The translations under genes were made by a program, and so were the position numbers. The notes below the pieces were generated by a model. That model searched no databases, was not told where the DNA came from, and saw nothing but the letters and a program-made list of their open reading frames with translations. A stretch of DNA of 64,000 bases, taken from assembly GCA_027488935.1 (NCBI GenBank), contig JAIYAP010000007.1:19324-83323 (forward strand), read 5' to 3'. Shown here piece by piece: positions 9,212-19,540 of this stretch. This DNA is from Saprospiraceae bacterium. GTDB taxonomy: Bacteria; Bacteroidota; Bacteroidia; Chitinophagales; Saprospiraceae. Position 1 is the stretch's first letter. Each line of letters begins with the position of its first letter.

Positions 9212-11110
9212 ATGCATTTATTTTTAAATTGCATTTCCATACGCACAAACTGGTACGATAAGGTGGCTTGGCCCTTTATCGTACTCTTGTTCGTGTGCCC
9301 GGCGCTGCTTTTGGCCCAAAACCCCGGGACCGCCGCCCAGGATACCACCCAAAAACTGAAAATTGAAACGGCCCAACAAGTTGAGGGATTTTCAAGAAAC
9401 GGGCACGAATCGCGCAAACTTAGCGGCAACGTGCGGCTACGTCAGGAAAACACCCTGGTGTATTGCGATACGGCCATCATTGACGACTATACCAACAATG
9501 CGGTGTTGCGGGGCAATGTGGTATTGGAGCAAAGTGATTCTGTAAAAGTATTTGCCGATTCGGCGGTGTACCTCGCAGCGATTAAAACCAGCGATCTGTT
9601 TGGCAATGTGGTGTTGGTCAATGGCGTACAGGAGTTATTTACCGACAAACTGCGCTACGATATGGCCAATAAGATTGCCACTTACCACCAGGGCGCTACC
9701 ATGACCAATGGAAAAAGCCAGCTGGTAAGTCGACATGGGTATTATTTTGTCCAAAAGAAAGAGATTTACTTCAAGGGCGATGTGTTGGTGACCGATCCGG
9801 AATTTACGATGCGCACCGATACGATGCAGTTTAATACAGAAACCCAGACCGTTGGTTTTCTTGCGCCCACGTTGATCAGCCAGCGCAAAAGTAAAATATA
9901 TACCGAAGGCGGTTTTTATGACATTGAAAACCAGTTTGCGGAGTTTGATAAAAACCCGCAATACGAAAAAGACGGGCAGAAAGGCAAAGCGAAAAAAATG
10001 CGGTACAGCGGCAGCACCAAAGAGTATACGCTGGAAGGCGACGCTTATATTGACGATCGGGATAAAGGGCAAAAAGTGCAGGCCGATGTGGTGCGTTTTA
10101 ATTCGGAAACCGATGCCACGGTACTCAAGGGCAATGCACATTTTCAGGACAGCACCCGCGATATTACAGGTGCAGAGATTCGGTACAACAGCAAAGTCAA
10201 AGATTTTCAGTTGCTGGGCCGGGGTCGGCTGGTGGATCCGCCGAATATTATTGAGGCCGATTCACTCAACTTTAATGACGAATTAGGGAGTGGTTTGGCC
10301 CTTGGCAGCGTTATTTTTCAGGATACGGTGAATAATTACACCATTCTGTCATACCGGATGGATTACAACAAAAAGACGGAATACCTCAATGCTTTTGGCG
10401 GATTTGGGTCGGATGGTGTGGCAGGCAGGCCCATGATGAAAAACCTGATGGAAGGTGACACCTTATTTATGAGTGCCGACACCCTTATTTCGTACAAACC
10501 AGACAGCGCATCGACCAACCGGTTACTGATTGCCCATCGGGATGTGCGTATTTTTAAAAGCGACCTGCAGGCGGTGTGTGATTCGCTTTCGTTTAGTTCG
10601 GTCGATTCTATTTTTTGGTTTTTCAAATTGGATAGTATTCAGCAGCCTTTGCTTTGGAGCGACACCACCCAGTTTTCGGGCGACACCATTCGATTGTTGC
10701 TGAAAAACAATAAAATAGATCGCTTGTGGCTTACAAAAAACGCCTTTGTGATCAATTCAGAAGAGGGCATTTTATTCAATCAAATAAAGGGCCGTAACAT
10801 TACAACCACGTTTCGGGACAATGAGGCCAAAGAAATGTTTGTAGAAGGGAATGCGCAGGCCGTGTATTATGCTTTGGATGATAAAGGTGCCTATGTAGGA
10901 CTCAATGAGACTGCTTGTTCGGAAATGCGCATGTTTTTTGATAAAAAAAAGATAGAACTCATCAAGTTTTATGCAGAACCGGCGGGTACTTTTACCCCGA
11001 TGAGCAAGGCCGGTAAAGAGAACAAGCCCCTGGATGGCTTTTTTTGGGAGCAAAAACGTCGGCCGCGCAACATGGGCGATTTATTAAAGCAAAAAATTAC
11101 AATACGTTAA
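9212..11110 (+). CDS. OstA-like (LptA/LptD N-terminal-like) periplasmic protein
   Basis: 632 residues with a signal peptide (WPFIVLLFVCPALLLAQ). The body is a long series of short beta repeats of the OstA/LptA type, where each turn carries phrases such as SGNVRLRQENTLVYCDTAII, LRGNVVLEQSDSVKVFADSA and LKGNAHFQDSTRDITGAEI. LptA-like domains form the beta-jellyroll bridge for lipopolysaccharide transport. In Bacteroidota such large OstA-like proteins are common, but their exact role is less clear than that of E. coli LptA. There is no C-terminal LptD barrel. It lies just downstream of the PKD-cyclophilin gene. Confidence 0.82.
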   Translation: MHLFLNCISIRTNWYDKVAWPFIVLLFVCPALLLAQNPGTAAQDTTQKLKIETAQQVEGFSRNGHESRKLSGNVRLRQENTLVYCDTAIIDDYTNNAVLRGNVVLEQSDSVKVFADSAVYLAAIKTSDLFGNVVLVNGVQELFTDKLRYDMANKIATYHQGATMTNGKSQLVSRHGYYFVQKKEIYFKGDVLVTDPEFTMRTDTMQFNTETQTVGFLAPTLISQRKSKIYTEGGFYDIENQFAEFDKNPQYEKDGQKGKAKKMRYSGSTKEYTLEGDAYIDDRDKGQKVQADVVRFNSETDATVLKGNAHFQDSTRDITGAEIRYNSKVKDFQLLGRGRLVDPPNIIEADSLNFNDELGSGLALGSVIFQDTVNNYTILSYRMDYNKKTEYLNAFGGFGSDGVAGRPMMKNLMEGDTLFMSADTLISYKPDSASTNRLLIAHRDVRIFKSDLQAVCDSLSFSSVDSIFWFFKLDSIQQPLLWSDTTQFSGDTIRLLLKNNKIDRLWLTKNAFVINSEEGILFNQIKGRNITTTFRDNEAKEMFVEGNAQAVYYALDDKGAYVGLNETACSEMRMFFDKKKIELIKFYAEPAGTFTPMSKAGKENKPLDGFFWEQKRRPRNMGDLLKQKITIR

Positions 11111-11350
11111 AAATGAATAATTTATAAAGAAAAGCGACTTTTTAAAAGTATTGAAATGCCAAATTAAGCCTTTTTTAAATTCCGCGTTCTACTAAAATCT
11201 CGTATTATTCTATTACAAAATCGGCATTTTTCTTACTTTGCAGCCCACTCACTACCGGTTGCATTTTTATTCCATTGATTTCCTGTTTTATACAATGCGT
11301 TGCAAAACGCCGTGAATGGCGTATTTGTAAGGCATAAATATTTGCAACAC

Positions 11351-14300
11351 ATGCGGCTACCTTCTACCTTTCTTGCATTTTTCTGCTTTTCACAACTTTC
11401 CTTGGCCCAATGTCCGCCAGTCGGCTTTCCCGAAGCGGGCAATACTTGTTCCACCGCACCCATATTATGTGCCAACCTGGATGGTTATTGTAATACGATT
11501 AACAATAACAATATGGTGCAAAACTTTCCGGGATGCCCGGGATTTCAACTGAACAACGACGAATGGTTTGCCTTCTATGCCGGTTCTACCACCATCACCA
11601 TGATTGTTACGCCGAGCAACTGCACCAGCAATGGCAGCAACCAGGGCTTGCAGGCTGGTATTTACAGGCAATGTACCAGTAATCCGGTGGACTTGCAATG
11701 CTCTTGTACCACCAATCCCTTTACCCTTACAGCCAATAACTTTATTGTTGGACAAATTTACTGGATGGTGATTGACGGTTGTGGCGGTGATGTGTGTGAT
11801 TATTCGATCGATGTTACGGTCGGTTCTACCGTGGGTCAGCCACCTGCCAACCCGGGCCCGATCACTGGACCGGCCAATGTTTGTGAAGGAAGTACCACGA
11901 GCTATACCATTACGCCGCCGGTTGGGGCATCCATGTATAACTGGACCCTCACCCCGCCCATCGGCACGCTTACCCCTAATAACAATACGGTCAATATTGC
12001 CTGGGGTAACAATACCACTTCCGCAGAGTTGTGTGTCAGCACTTCGAATGCCTGTTATTCCAATCCAACTCAATCTTGTTATACCATTGATGTGGTGCCC
12101 AGACCAACGGCCACGCTTTCGGGCGCAGGGATTATCTGTGCGGGGGGCTCCGGGAATGTTCCCTTAACCGTGAATTTTACAGGAGAAGGTCCCTGGACCT
12201 TTATTTATCGAATCAATGGGGTAAATCAGCCTGCTGTCACCACCAGTTCCAATCCCTATACCATCACTGCCACCGCCCCGGGCACCTACACCCTAGCGAG
12301 TGTTACCGGTGGTGCTGCAACCTGTACGGGAACGGTTTCAGGTACCTCCGTGGTATCACAAACCAATATCACCACCACGACGGTCGTAACCCAGGCCATA
12401 TGTGGCCAAAGCAATGGCGCCATCAATTTAACCGCCAGCAACGGTGCCGCACCTTATACTTTTATCTGGTCGAGCGGACAAACAACGGAAGACCTGAGTG
12501 CCATCCCGGCGGGCACTTACACCGTAACCGTTACGGATAATAATGGCTGTACCAAAACGGCCCAGGCTACGGTCAATGACAACCCGGTCACCCTCAACTT
12601 AACCGCCGTTGTAACCGCCAATACGACGTGTATCAATGGAAATGGGGCGATAAACTTATCTGTAACCCCTGCCAATACCTACCAATACAACTGGTCAAAT
12701 GGCGCAACAACGGAAGATTTGGCAGATTTGATACCCGGCTCCTACACCGTGACCGTTACTTTTGGCGTAAACTGTACCAATACTGCTAGTTACACCATTA
12801 ACGACAATCCAAATCAGCCCAATATTACGGCAACCACCACCCAATCTACCTGCGATCAAACCAATGGCAGCATCAATGCTTCGGTCAGTGGCGGCGTGAC
12901 CCCTTACACCTATTTATGGTCGAATGGCGAGACAACGGAAGACTTAAGTAATTTGTTGGCAGGGACTTATACCCTGACGGTAACGGGCGCGAATGGTTGT
13001 ACCAGAACCTCAGAATTGACGATCTCAAACAACAATCCACCGATTAATGTAACGGCCGTGGTGGTAAACAACACCACTTGCCTGGGAGGAAATGGGAGTA
13101 TTAATGTATCGGTGGCACCTGCCAATACCTACACCTATCTTTGGTCGAATGCCGAGACAACACAAGATTTGAGTAACCTCCCACCAGGCACGTACTCGGT
13201 TACGGTTACCCAGGTGGGAAGTTGTACCCAAACGGCCGAATTTACCATCAATGACAACCCTGTTTTACCCAATATTGCACCCGTCGTTGTCAACACCACC
13301 TGCGATTTGGCCAATGGAAGCATTAGTTTATCGGTGAATGGGGGCGTAGCGCCTTATACGTATTTATGGTCTGGTGGTGAAACAACCAGTAGTTTGACCA
13401 ACGTCTTGGCCAACAGCTATCAGGTGACCGTGACCGGTGCGAATGGTTGTACTCAAACAGCCGATATCACTGTGAACAACAACAATCCACAGATCAATAT
13501 TACCGCCACCATCACCGCCAACACCATTTGTATACCAGGCAGCGGCAATGGCAGCATCAATGTATCGGTGAGCCCGATCAACCCGGCCTATACGTATATT
13601 TGGTCGAACGGATTTACCACGCAAGACTTGAACAACCTCGCGCCTGGAAATTACACCATCACGGTGAGCGCTGGTGGCACCTGTACAAATACGGCCGAAT
13701 TTGAGGTACCGGACAATCCGAATTTGCCCACGATTACCGGCAATTTTATAGAATCGACCTGTGATTTGGCTAATGGCAGCATTAATATCAGTGTAAATGG
13801 CGCCACAACGCCGTACACTTATCTTTGGTCGAATGGTGCCATTACCCAGGACATTACCGGTTTGGTTGCCAATGGATACACCGTTACCGTGACCGGAGCC
13901 AACGGCTGTACCAGCACTTCAGAATATAGCATTACGAACAACAATCCGCCCATTTCGGTCACCGCAGTAGTTAGTTCTAATACAACTTGCAATGCGAATG
14001 CCAACGGTGCAATTAATGTATCGGTGGTACCTGCAGGCACGTACACGTACCTATGGTCGAATGGATTGACTACCCAGGATTTAACGGGTTTGGCCGCTGG
14101 CTCCTACCAGGTAACGGTTACGGGCGCTGGTTCTTGTTCAGAAACTGCTTCGTTTGATGTGTCAGACAATCCGAATGTGCCTAATTTAAATTTTAATGGC
14201 ACTAATGCACGCTGCGGACTTAACAATGGCGCTGTTAATTTATCGGTTAGTGGCGGGGTAACACCTTATGTATATTTGTGGGCTAACAATGCAACCACGC

Positions 14301-17300
14301 AGGATCTGAGCAATGTGCCGAGTGGTTTTTACGAAGTGACGGTAACCGGTGCAAATGGCTGTACCAGTGTCGGGGATATCTTTGTAGATGATGAGGCAAT
14401 TCCGGTTAGCATAAATGGTGTTGTGACCGATAAAACTTCCTGCCTGACAGACAATGGCCGAATTGTGCTTCAATTATCGCCCTTCAATGTTACGGTAAGT
14501 TGGGCAAGTGGCAGCACGGCAACCACCCTGAACAACCTCGCGCCAGGTGATTACAGTGTAACCGTGAGCGCCGGAGGAACTTGCACCGAAACGGCTAATT
14601 TTACCATTATTGACGCTACAGAAATCCCAACCCTTACGACCGATGTAACCGCAGCCCGTTGTGGCTTACCCAATGGTGGAATTGATCTGGAAGTGAGTGG
14701 CAGCGTGGCTCCATATACCTATAAATGGTCGAACAACGCCAATACGCAAGATTTGACGAACAAATTGGCGGGTACTTTCACCGTTACCGTAACTTCGGCA
14801 ACCGGATGTAGCGCAACCACGGAAGTAACCATACCGATCAATGATTTATCCATCGTAATTTTTGGCGGCATCAGCGATAACACATCCTGCGGTCAACCGA
14901 ATGGATCCATTTTTATTACGGCCGATCCCATCGAGAATTACCAATACAAATGGTCGAACAATGCCATGGTGGCCGATTTATATAACCTGGCGCCCGGCAT
15001 GTACACCGTGACTGTAAGTTTTGGCGTAAGTTGTTCCAGTACCGCAACGTTCGAAATTTTAAATGCCGCTACAGCACCCAATTTGTCGGCTTCCGCAACA
15101 GCGGCCACCTGTAATTTGAACAACGGCAGTGCCCTGGCTAGTGCCAGTGGCGGGGAAGCGCCTTACACCTATAATTGGTCGAACAGCACTACCACCGCAC
15201 AGGCCAATAACTTGATACCAAGTGTATATACCGTTACGGTAACAGGCGCCAATGATTGTACGGTAACCGCAACCACGGTGGTGTCTAACAACAATATTGC
15301 CTTGAATATCAGCGGTATTGCGAGCGAAAACACCTCTTGTATCAACGGGAACGGTGCCCTGAATATCAGTGTTGTACCCGCAGGCACCTACACCTATGCG
15401 TGGTCGAACGCGGCCAATACCGCCAACATCAGTAACCTCGCACAAGGTGCTTATACGGTAACCGTAACGGCTGGGGTCAGCTGTTCTGCTACGGCAAGTT
15501 TTAATATTAATGACAATACACCCAACCCAAGCATTGTGCCCAATATTACGGCCGCGATTTGCAGCCAAAGTAACGGCGCAATTGATTTGACGGTCAGCAA
15601 TGCCAGTGGTCCTTACACCTACCTCTGGTCGAACAATGCTACTACGGAGGACTTGACTGGAATTCCACCCGGCAACTATGCGGTAACGGTGACTGCTTCC
15701 AATGGTTGCAAAGCCGATACCTTCCTGAATGTGGCCAACAACAGCACCAGTTTTAGTTTATCCGGCATAACAACGGCATTGACCAATTGTGCCGCGCCCA
15801 ACGGGGCCATTAATTTTACCGTTACACCGCCCGGCGCTTATTTAATTGCCTGGTCGAACAGCGCTACTACAGAAGATATCAGTCAGTTGGCAGCAGGCAT
15901 TTATACCGTTTCCGTCACGGAAGTAGGCAGTTGTGTGGCGTCCGCTACGTTTGTTGTAGATGATCAACGTATTTATCCAAGCAGCACCCAAACCATTGCT
16001 TCTGAAATATGCGGACTTCAAAATGGCAGCCTCCAATTGACGACCCAGGGCGGCACCACACCTTATCAGTTTAGCTGGTCTTCCGGCCAAACCTCCGAAG
16101 ACCTGAATGCAGTTGCAGCCAATACGTACACGGTAACCATAACGGATGCCAATTTCTGTACGGCTACCGCTACCGGTACCATTCCAGGAAATACGGTTGG
16201 TTTTGCCATTGCCGGCACGCCTCAGCCTAATACTTCTTGTGTGAGTTCTAACGGCGGCATCGACTTAACAATCAGTCCGGCAGATCCCGGATTTGGCCTG
16301 TCGTACACCTATGCCTGGTCGAACAGTCCACTTACCCAAGATCTGAATGCGGTGGCAGGCGGCACTTATGTAGTGACCGTGAGTGCGGGCGGCACTTGTA
16401 CCAATGTGGCAAGTTTCAATATTCCCGACGACTCAAATCCGCCACAATTGGCTGCGGGCATTACACCTGCTTTTTGCGGACAAAATAGTGGTGGTATTGA
16501 TTTGAATACCAGCGGAAGCCAGGCACCTTACACCTATACCTGGTCGAATAGTGGCCTGGAAGAAGATTTAAGTGGCGTTGTATCCGGCGATTATACGGTT
16601 ACTGTAGTTGGGGCCGACGGATGTAAAACCATAGATCAATTTACGATACCAGAAAATACCCTTTTACCTAGTATTGCCGGGGCAGCAACTCCGCTTACTT
16701 CTTGTATCAGCAACAATGGCGCGATTAGCATTAATGTAAGCCCGGTGGGACTTTACACCTATAAATGGTCGAACGGCGCTACCCAGCAAAACCTCGCAAG
16801 CCTGCCCACCGGCGTGTACACGGTAACGGTAAATGGCGGAGGCGCTTGTATTTCGACGGCTACTTTTACCGTAGACAATGCCACGCAAACCGTAGATTTG
16901 AGCAGCACCATCACGAATATTCTTTGTTTTGGCAATGCAACCGGCGCCATCGATGTGTCGGTAAATGGCGGAACCGGACCATACACTTATGTGTGGCAAC
17001 CAGCCGTACCGGGCAACTTGCAAGATTTAAATAACCTGAGTCCGGGCACTTACCGATTGACCACCACCGATGCCAATGGATGTTCTGCCAATGCGGTTTA
17101 CGTCGTTGCGCAACCTAATGCTGCTTTGCAAATTAATTGCGTTGCGAGCAATACGGTTTCTTTCCCGGGCGGATCAGATGGATCAGGTAGTTTGAGCATT
17201 TCGGGTGGGACAGCGCCTTATACGGTGACTCCTTCCGTGGGTAATCCGCAAACCGGCGTACCGGCGGGCGTATTGAATTTCAACAACTTACCGGTTGGCT

Positions 17301-19459
17301 CCTATGCCCTAAACGTAACCGATGCCAATGGTTGCAGTGCCGATTGCGGCTTCCAAATAAAACTGATTGATTGTGAAACTGCGGTAGGCACCATGTCTAC
17401 GAACCTGATTTCAACTTGTGGCGATGGCTGTATTACGGCGGTTTACAGCCCGATCGGACAATTCCTGGATGCCAATGATGTACTCCAGTTTGTGTTGCAT
17501 ACGGGCGTGGGCGATACCATTATGCAAGAACTCGCGCGCAACAGTCAGCCCGTTTTTTGCTTTAATCCGGCAACCATGCAATACGGTAGCATTTATTATG
17601 TATCGGCAGTGGTGGGTGATAAAGACGCTGCGGGCAATGTGCAAATTACACACTGGTGTACTGAAATTTCAGTTGGTACTCCCATTCAGTTTATAGAACA
17701 ACCCGTGGCCGTCATCGGTCCAGTGGGCGTACTCAATTGCGAAGTACGGGCTGTTTCCATGCAATGTAATACCACTTTGAATGGCGTCCTGTACAGCTGG
17801 ACCACCGTAAATGGCCTGATTGTCGGACCAAGTAACCAGCCAACCGCTACGGCCGGATTACCTGGAACATACTTCATCACCGTACAGGCGAATGGCTGTG
17901 CAGACACTGCAAAAGTGGTTATAAAAGACTTTAGCAATGCGCCCCAGGCAACGATTGTTGCCAATCCGAGTAGCATCCTCAATTGTACGATTCAGGAAAT
18001 CATCTTGGCTGGCACCATCGAAGGCACCCTGAACGCCAATGCCATTTGGTTATCGGGCGGACAAGTGTTTGCCAATGGCAGCATCGTTCCGATCAGTCAA
18101 CCCGGCAACTATCAGTTTATCATTTTGGATACCCTTACGTTGTGTCGCGATACCGCCCTGATTCAAATTAATGAAAACCTGGCCTATCCGCCCTTATTTC
18201 TGAATCAGCCGGCGGCCCTCAGTTGTGCTCAAAAAACAGTGACCCTCAGTGGCGGTTCTTCGTTTCCGGGCATTCTTTTCCGCTGGGCGCAAATCAACGG
18301 AACCGATACGACGTATATCGGAACAGGCAATAATTTGAATGTAACAAACCCTGGCACGTATTTCCTGATTGGGATCGACCCCGCGAATGCATGTACCAAC
18401 GGGATCAGCACAACCGTTGTAGCCGATGTTGTTACACCGGTGGCAGATGCGGGTTTGCCCTTTACGCTCCCTTGTTTTGGTGAAACAGGCTACCTGGATG
18501 GCAGTGCATCCAGCGGTGCAGCCAACATGACGTTTGTATGGAATACTGTGGATGGTAGTTTGGTCAATGGAATAACGACCTCGAAGCCCGAAATCAACAC
18601 GCCCGGCACCTATGTTTTGCTGGTCACCAACCCAGGAAACGGCTGTACGGATACCGAAACCGTGGTTATTGATCCGGAAGCACCAATTGCAGTACTGGAT
18701 GTGAAACAACCACCTTGTTATGGCGATAAAGGGGCAATTGTGATACAAAGTGTGAGTGGCGGCAAACCACCCGTAAAATATTCGATCAATAACGGCCAAA
18801 CGTTCACCACCAACAACCAGTTCCTCAACTTATTGCCCGGAAATTACGCGTTGCTGATTGTGGACGCCGTGGGTTGCAGTACAACAGCACAGACCGAAAT
18901 TATTGCCGCGCAGCCTTTTGAAATCACCCTCGATCCGCAAGTAAAAATAAAATTAGGGGATAGTTATTTGATCAATACCCAGGTGAGCGGCCCTCCAGGC
19001 GATATCAAAACGGTACAATGGCAGCCTTCTACCGCCCTGAGCTGTGATACTTGTTTGCAAACCGTATCCACCCCACTTAATTCCATCCGGTACAAGGTGC
19101 GGGTTACCAGCAAAGCCGGTTGTTCGGATGAAGCACTGTTGCAAATTGTGGTGGATAAACGCTACGATATTTATGTTCCCAACGTGTTTTCGCCCGATGG
19201 AGATGGCAAAAACGACCTGTTTATGATTTTTGCCGATGTCAAAATGGTGAAAAACATCAAATCCTTCCAGGTTTACTCGCGCTGGGGCGAACGCATCTTC
19301 GAATTTGCCAATTTCCTGCCCAACAATCCCGACATGGGGTGGAATGGCAAACACCACGGACAAGACCTGAACCCGGGTGTATTTGCCTGGTACGCCGTGG
19401 TTGAACTGATTGACGGACAAGAAGTATTGTTGGAAGGGGACGTTACCCTGAAACGATAA
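11351..19459 (+). CDS. Giant SprB-repeat surface protein with gliding-motility (T9SS type B) C-terminal domain
   Basis: About 2700 residues. The TTG start at 11300 in the track is less likely than the ATG at 11351, which opens the signal peptide MRLPSTFLAFFCFSQLSLAQ. A cysteine-rich N-terminal domain (about 20-190) is followed by Ig-like regions, then 21 tandem SprB-type repeats of ~75 residues (each with C..NG.I..SV, a YTYLWSN-like core and a GTYTVTVT-like strand), further Ig/PKD-like regions and the C-terminal gliding-motility domain starting NVFSPDGDGKNDLFMIF. That last domain is the type B signal for secretion through the type IX system. The protein is most probably a cell-surface adhesin like SprB of gliding Flavobacterium. 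No chaperone or T9SS component gene is adjacent. Confidence 0.93.
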   Translation: MRLPSTFLAFFCFSQLSLAQCPPVGFPEAGNTCSTAPILCANLDGYCNTINNNNMVQNFPGCPGFQLNNDEWFAFYAGSTTITMIVTPSNCTSNGSNQGLQAGIYRQCTSNPVDLQCSCTTNPFTLTANNFIVGQIYWMVIDGCGGDVCDYSIDVTVGSTVGQPPANPGPITGPANVCEGSTTSYTITPPVGASMYNWTLTPPIGTLTPNNNTVNIAWGNNTTSAELCVSTSNACYSNPTQSCYTIDVVPRPTATLSGAGIICAGGSGNVPLTVNFTGEGPWTFIYRINGVNQPAVTTSSNPYTITATAPGTYTLASVTGGAATCTGTVSGTSVVSQTNITTTTVVTQAICGQSNGAINLTASNGAAPYTFIWSSGQTTEDLSAIPAGTYTVTVTDNNGCTKTAQATVNDNPVTLNLTAVVTANTTCINGNGAINLSVTPANTYQYNWSNGATTEDLADLIPGSYTVTVTFGVNCTNTASYTINDNPNQPNITATTTQSTCDQTNGSINASVSGGVTPYTYLWSNGETTEDLSNLLAGTYTLTVTGANGCTRTSELTISNNNPPINVTAVVVNNTTCLGGNGSINVSVAPANTYTYLWSNAETTQDLSNLPPGTYSVTVTQVGSCTQTAEFTINDNPVLPNIAPVVVNTTCDLANGSISLSVNGGVAPYTYLWSGGETTSSLTNVLANSYQVTVTGANGCTQTADITVNNNNPQINITATITANTICIPGSGNGSINVSVSPINPAYTYIWSNGFTTQDLNNLAPGNYTITVSAGGTCTNTAEFEVPDNPNLPTITGNFIESTCDLANGSINISVNGATTPYTYLWSNGAITQDITGLVANGYTVTVTGANGCTSTSEYSITNNNPPISVTAVVSSNTTCNANANGAINVSVVPAGTYTYLWSNGLTTQDLTGLAAGSYQVTVTGAGSCSETASFDVSDNPNVPNLNFNGTNARCGLNNGAVNLSVSGGVTPYVYLWANNATTQDLSNVPSGFYEVTVTGANGCTSVGDIFVDDEAIPVSINGVVTDKTSCLTDNGRIVLQLSPFNVTVSWASGSTATTLNNLAPGDYSVTVSAGGTCTETANFTIIDATEIPTLTTDVTAARCGLPNGGIDLEVSGSVAPYTYKWSNNANTQDLTNKLAGTFTVTVTSATGCSATTEVTIPINDLSIVIFGGISDNTSCGQPNGSIFITADPIENYQYKWSNNAMVADLYNLAPGMYTVTVSFGVSCSSTATFEILNAATAPNLSASATAATCNLNNGSALASASGGEAPYTYNWSNSTTTAQANNLIPSVYTVTVTGANDCTVTATTVVSNNNIALNISGIASENTSCINGNGALNISVVPAGTYTYAWSNAANTANISNLAQGAYTVTVTAGVSCSATASFNINDNTPNPSIVPNITAAICSQSNGAIDLTVSNASGPYTYLWSNNATTEDLTGIPPGNYAVTVTASNGCKADTFLNVANNSTSFSLSGITTALTNCAAPNGAINFTVTPPGAYLIAWSNSATTEDISQLAAGIYTVSVTEVGSCVASATFVVDDQRIYPSSTQTIASEICGLQNGSLQLTTQGGTTPYQFSWSSGQTSEDLNAVAANTYTVTITDANFCTATATGTIPGNTVGFAIAGTPQPNTSCVSSNGGIDLTISPADPGFGLSYTYAWSNSPLTQDLNAVAGGTYVVTVSAGGTCTNVASFNIPDDSNPPQLAAGITPAFCGQNSGGIDLNTSGSQAPYTYTWSNSGLEEDLSGVVSGDYTVTVVGADGCKTIDQFTIPENTLLPSIAGAATPLTSCISNNGAISINVSPVGLYTYKWSNGATQQNLASLPTGVYTVTVNGGGACISTATFTVDNATQTVDLSSTITNILCFGNATGAIDVSVNGGTGPYTYVWQPAVPGNLQDLNNLSPGTYRLTTTDANGCSANAVYVVAQPNAALQINCVASNTVSFPGGSDGSGSLSISGGTAPYTVTPSVGNPQTGVPAGVLNFNNLPVGSYALNVTDANGCSADCGFQIKLIDCETAVGTMSTNLISTCGDGCITAVYSPIGQFLDANDVLQFVLHTGVGDTIMQELARNSQPVFCFNPATMQYGSIYYVSAVVGDKDAAGNVQITHWCTEISVGTPIQFIEQPVAVIGPVGVLNCEVRAVSMQCNTTLNGVLYSWTTVNGLIVGPSNQPTATAGLPGTYFITVQANGCADTAKVVIKDFSNAPQATIVANPSSILNCTIQEIILAGTIEGTLNANAIWLSGGQVFANGSIVPISQPGNYQFIILDTLTLCRDTALIQINENLAYPPLFLNQPAALSCAQKTVTLSGGSSFPGILFRWAQINGTDTTYIGTGNNLNVTNPGTYFLIGIDPANACTNGISTTVVADVVTPVADAGLPFTLPCFGETGYLDGSASSGAANMTFVWNTVDGSLVNGITTSKPEINTPGTYVLLVTNPGNGCTDTETVVIDPEAPIAVLDVKQPPCYGDKGAIVIQSVSGGKPPVKYSINNGQTFTTNNQFLNLLPGNYALLIVDAVGCSTTAQTEIIAAQPFEITLDPQVKIKLGDSYLINTQVSGPPGDIKTVQWQPSTALSCDTCLQTVSTPLNSIRYKVRVTSKAGCSDEALLQIVVDKRYDIYVPNVFSPDGDGKNDLFMIFADVKMVKNIKSFQVYSRWGERIFEFANFLPNNPDMGWNGKHHGQDLNPGVFAWYAVVELIDGQEVLLEGDVTLKR
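12361..17120 (+). repeat. 21 tandem SprB-type repeats (10 A/B couplets plus one)
   Basis: Counting the YxWSN-type cores by eye gives 21 units averaging ~227 bp. Odd units carry SGG/NGG..PYTYLWSN and end in GANGC; even units carry SP/VPAGTYTYLWSN and end in GGTC or GVSC. The alternation is kept through nearly the whole array, so the evolutionary unit appears to be a ~150-residue couplet. Copies are clearly diverged, so this is not a recent expansion. Confidence 0.85.
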
Positions 19460-19473
19460 CGATTTATTATAAG

Positions 19474-19524
19474 GTTGTTGCTGCGGTCAAACTTAATATT
19501 TGAGCCGCAGCAACAACGTTTTTT
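19474..19524 (+). terminator. Intrinsic terminator after the SprB-repeat gene
   Basis: A 13-bp perfect stem (gttgttgctgcgg with ccgcagcaacaac), extended by a shorter inner helix, is followed by a run of six T. It lies 15 nt after the stop codon and may also serve the convergent uvrA. Confidence 0.85.
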
Positions 19525-19540
19525 AGGGTAAAATTGCTTT

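Noticed and set aside
12361-17120. SprB repeats as assembly duplication
   Set aside because: Repeats are well diverged from each other and the frame is open throughout.
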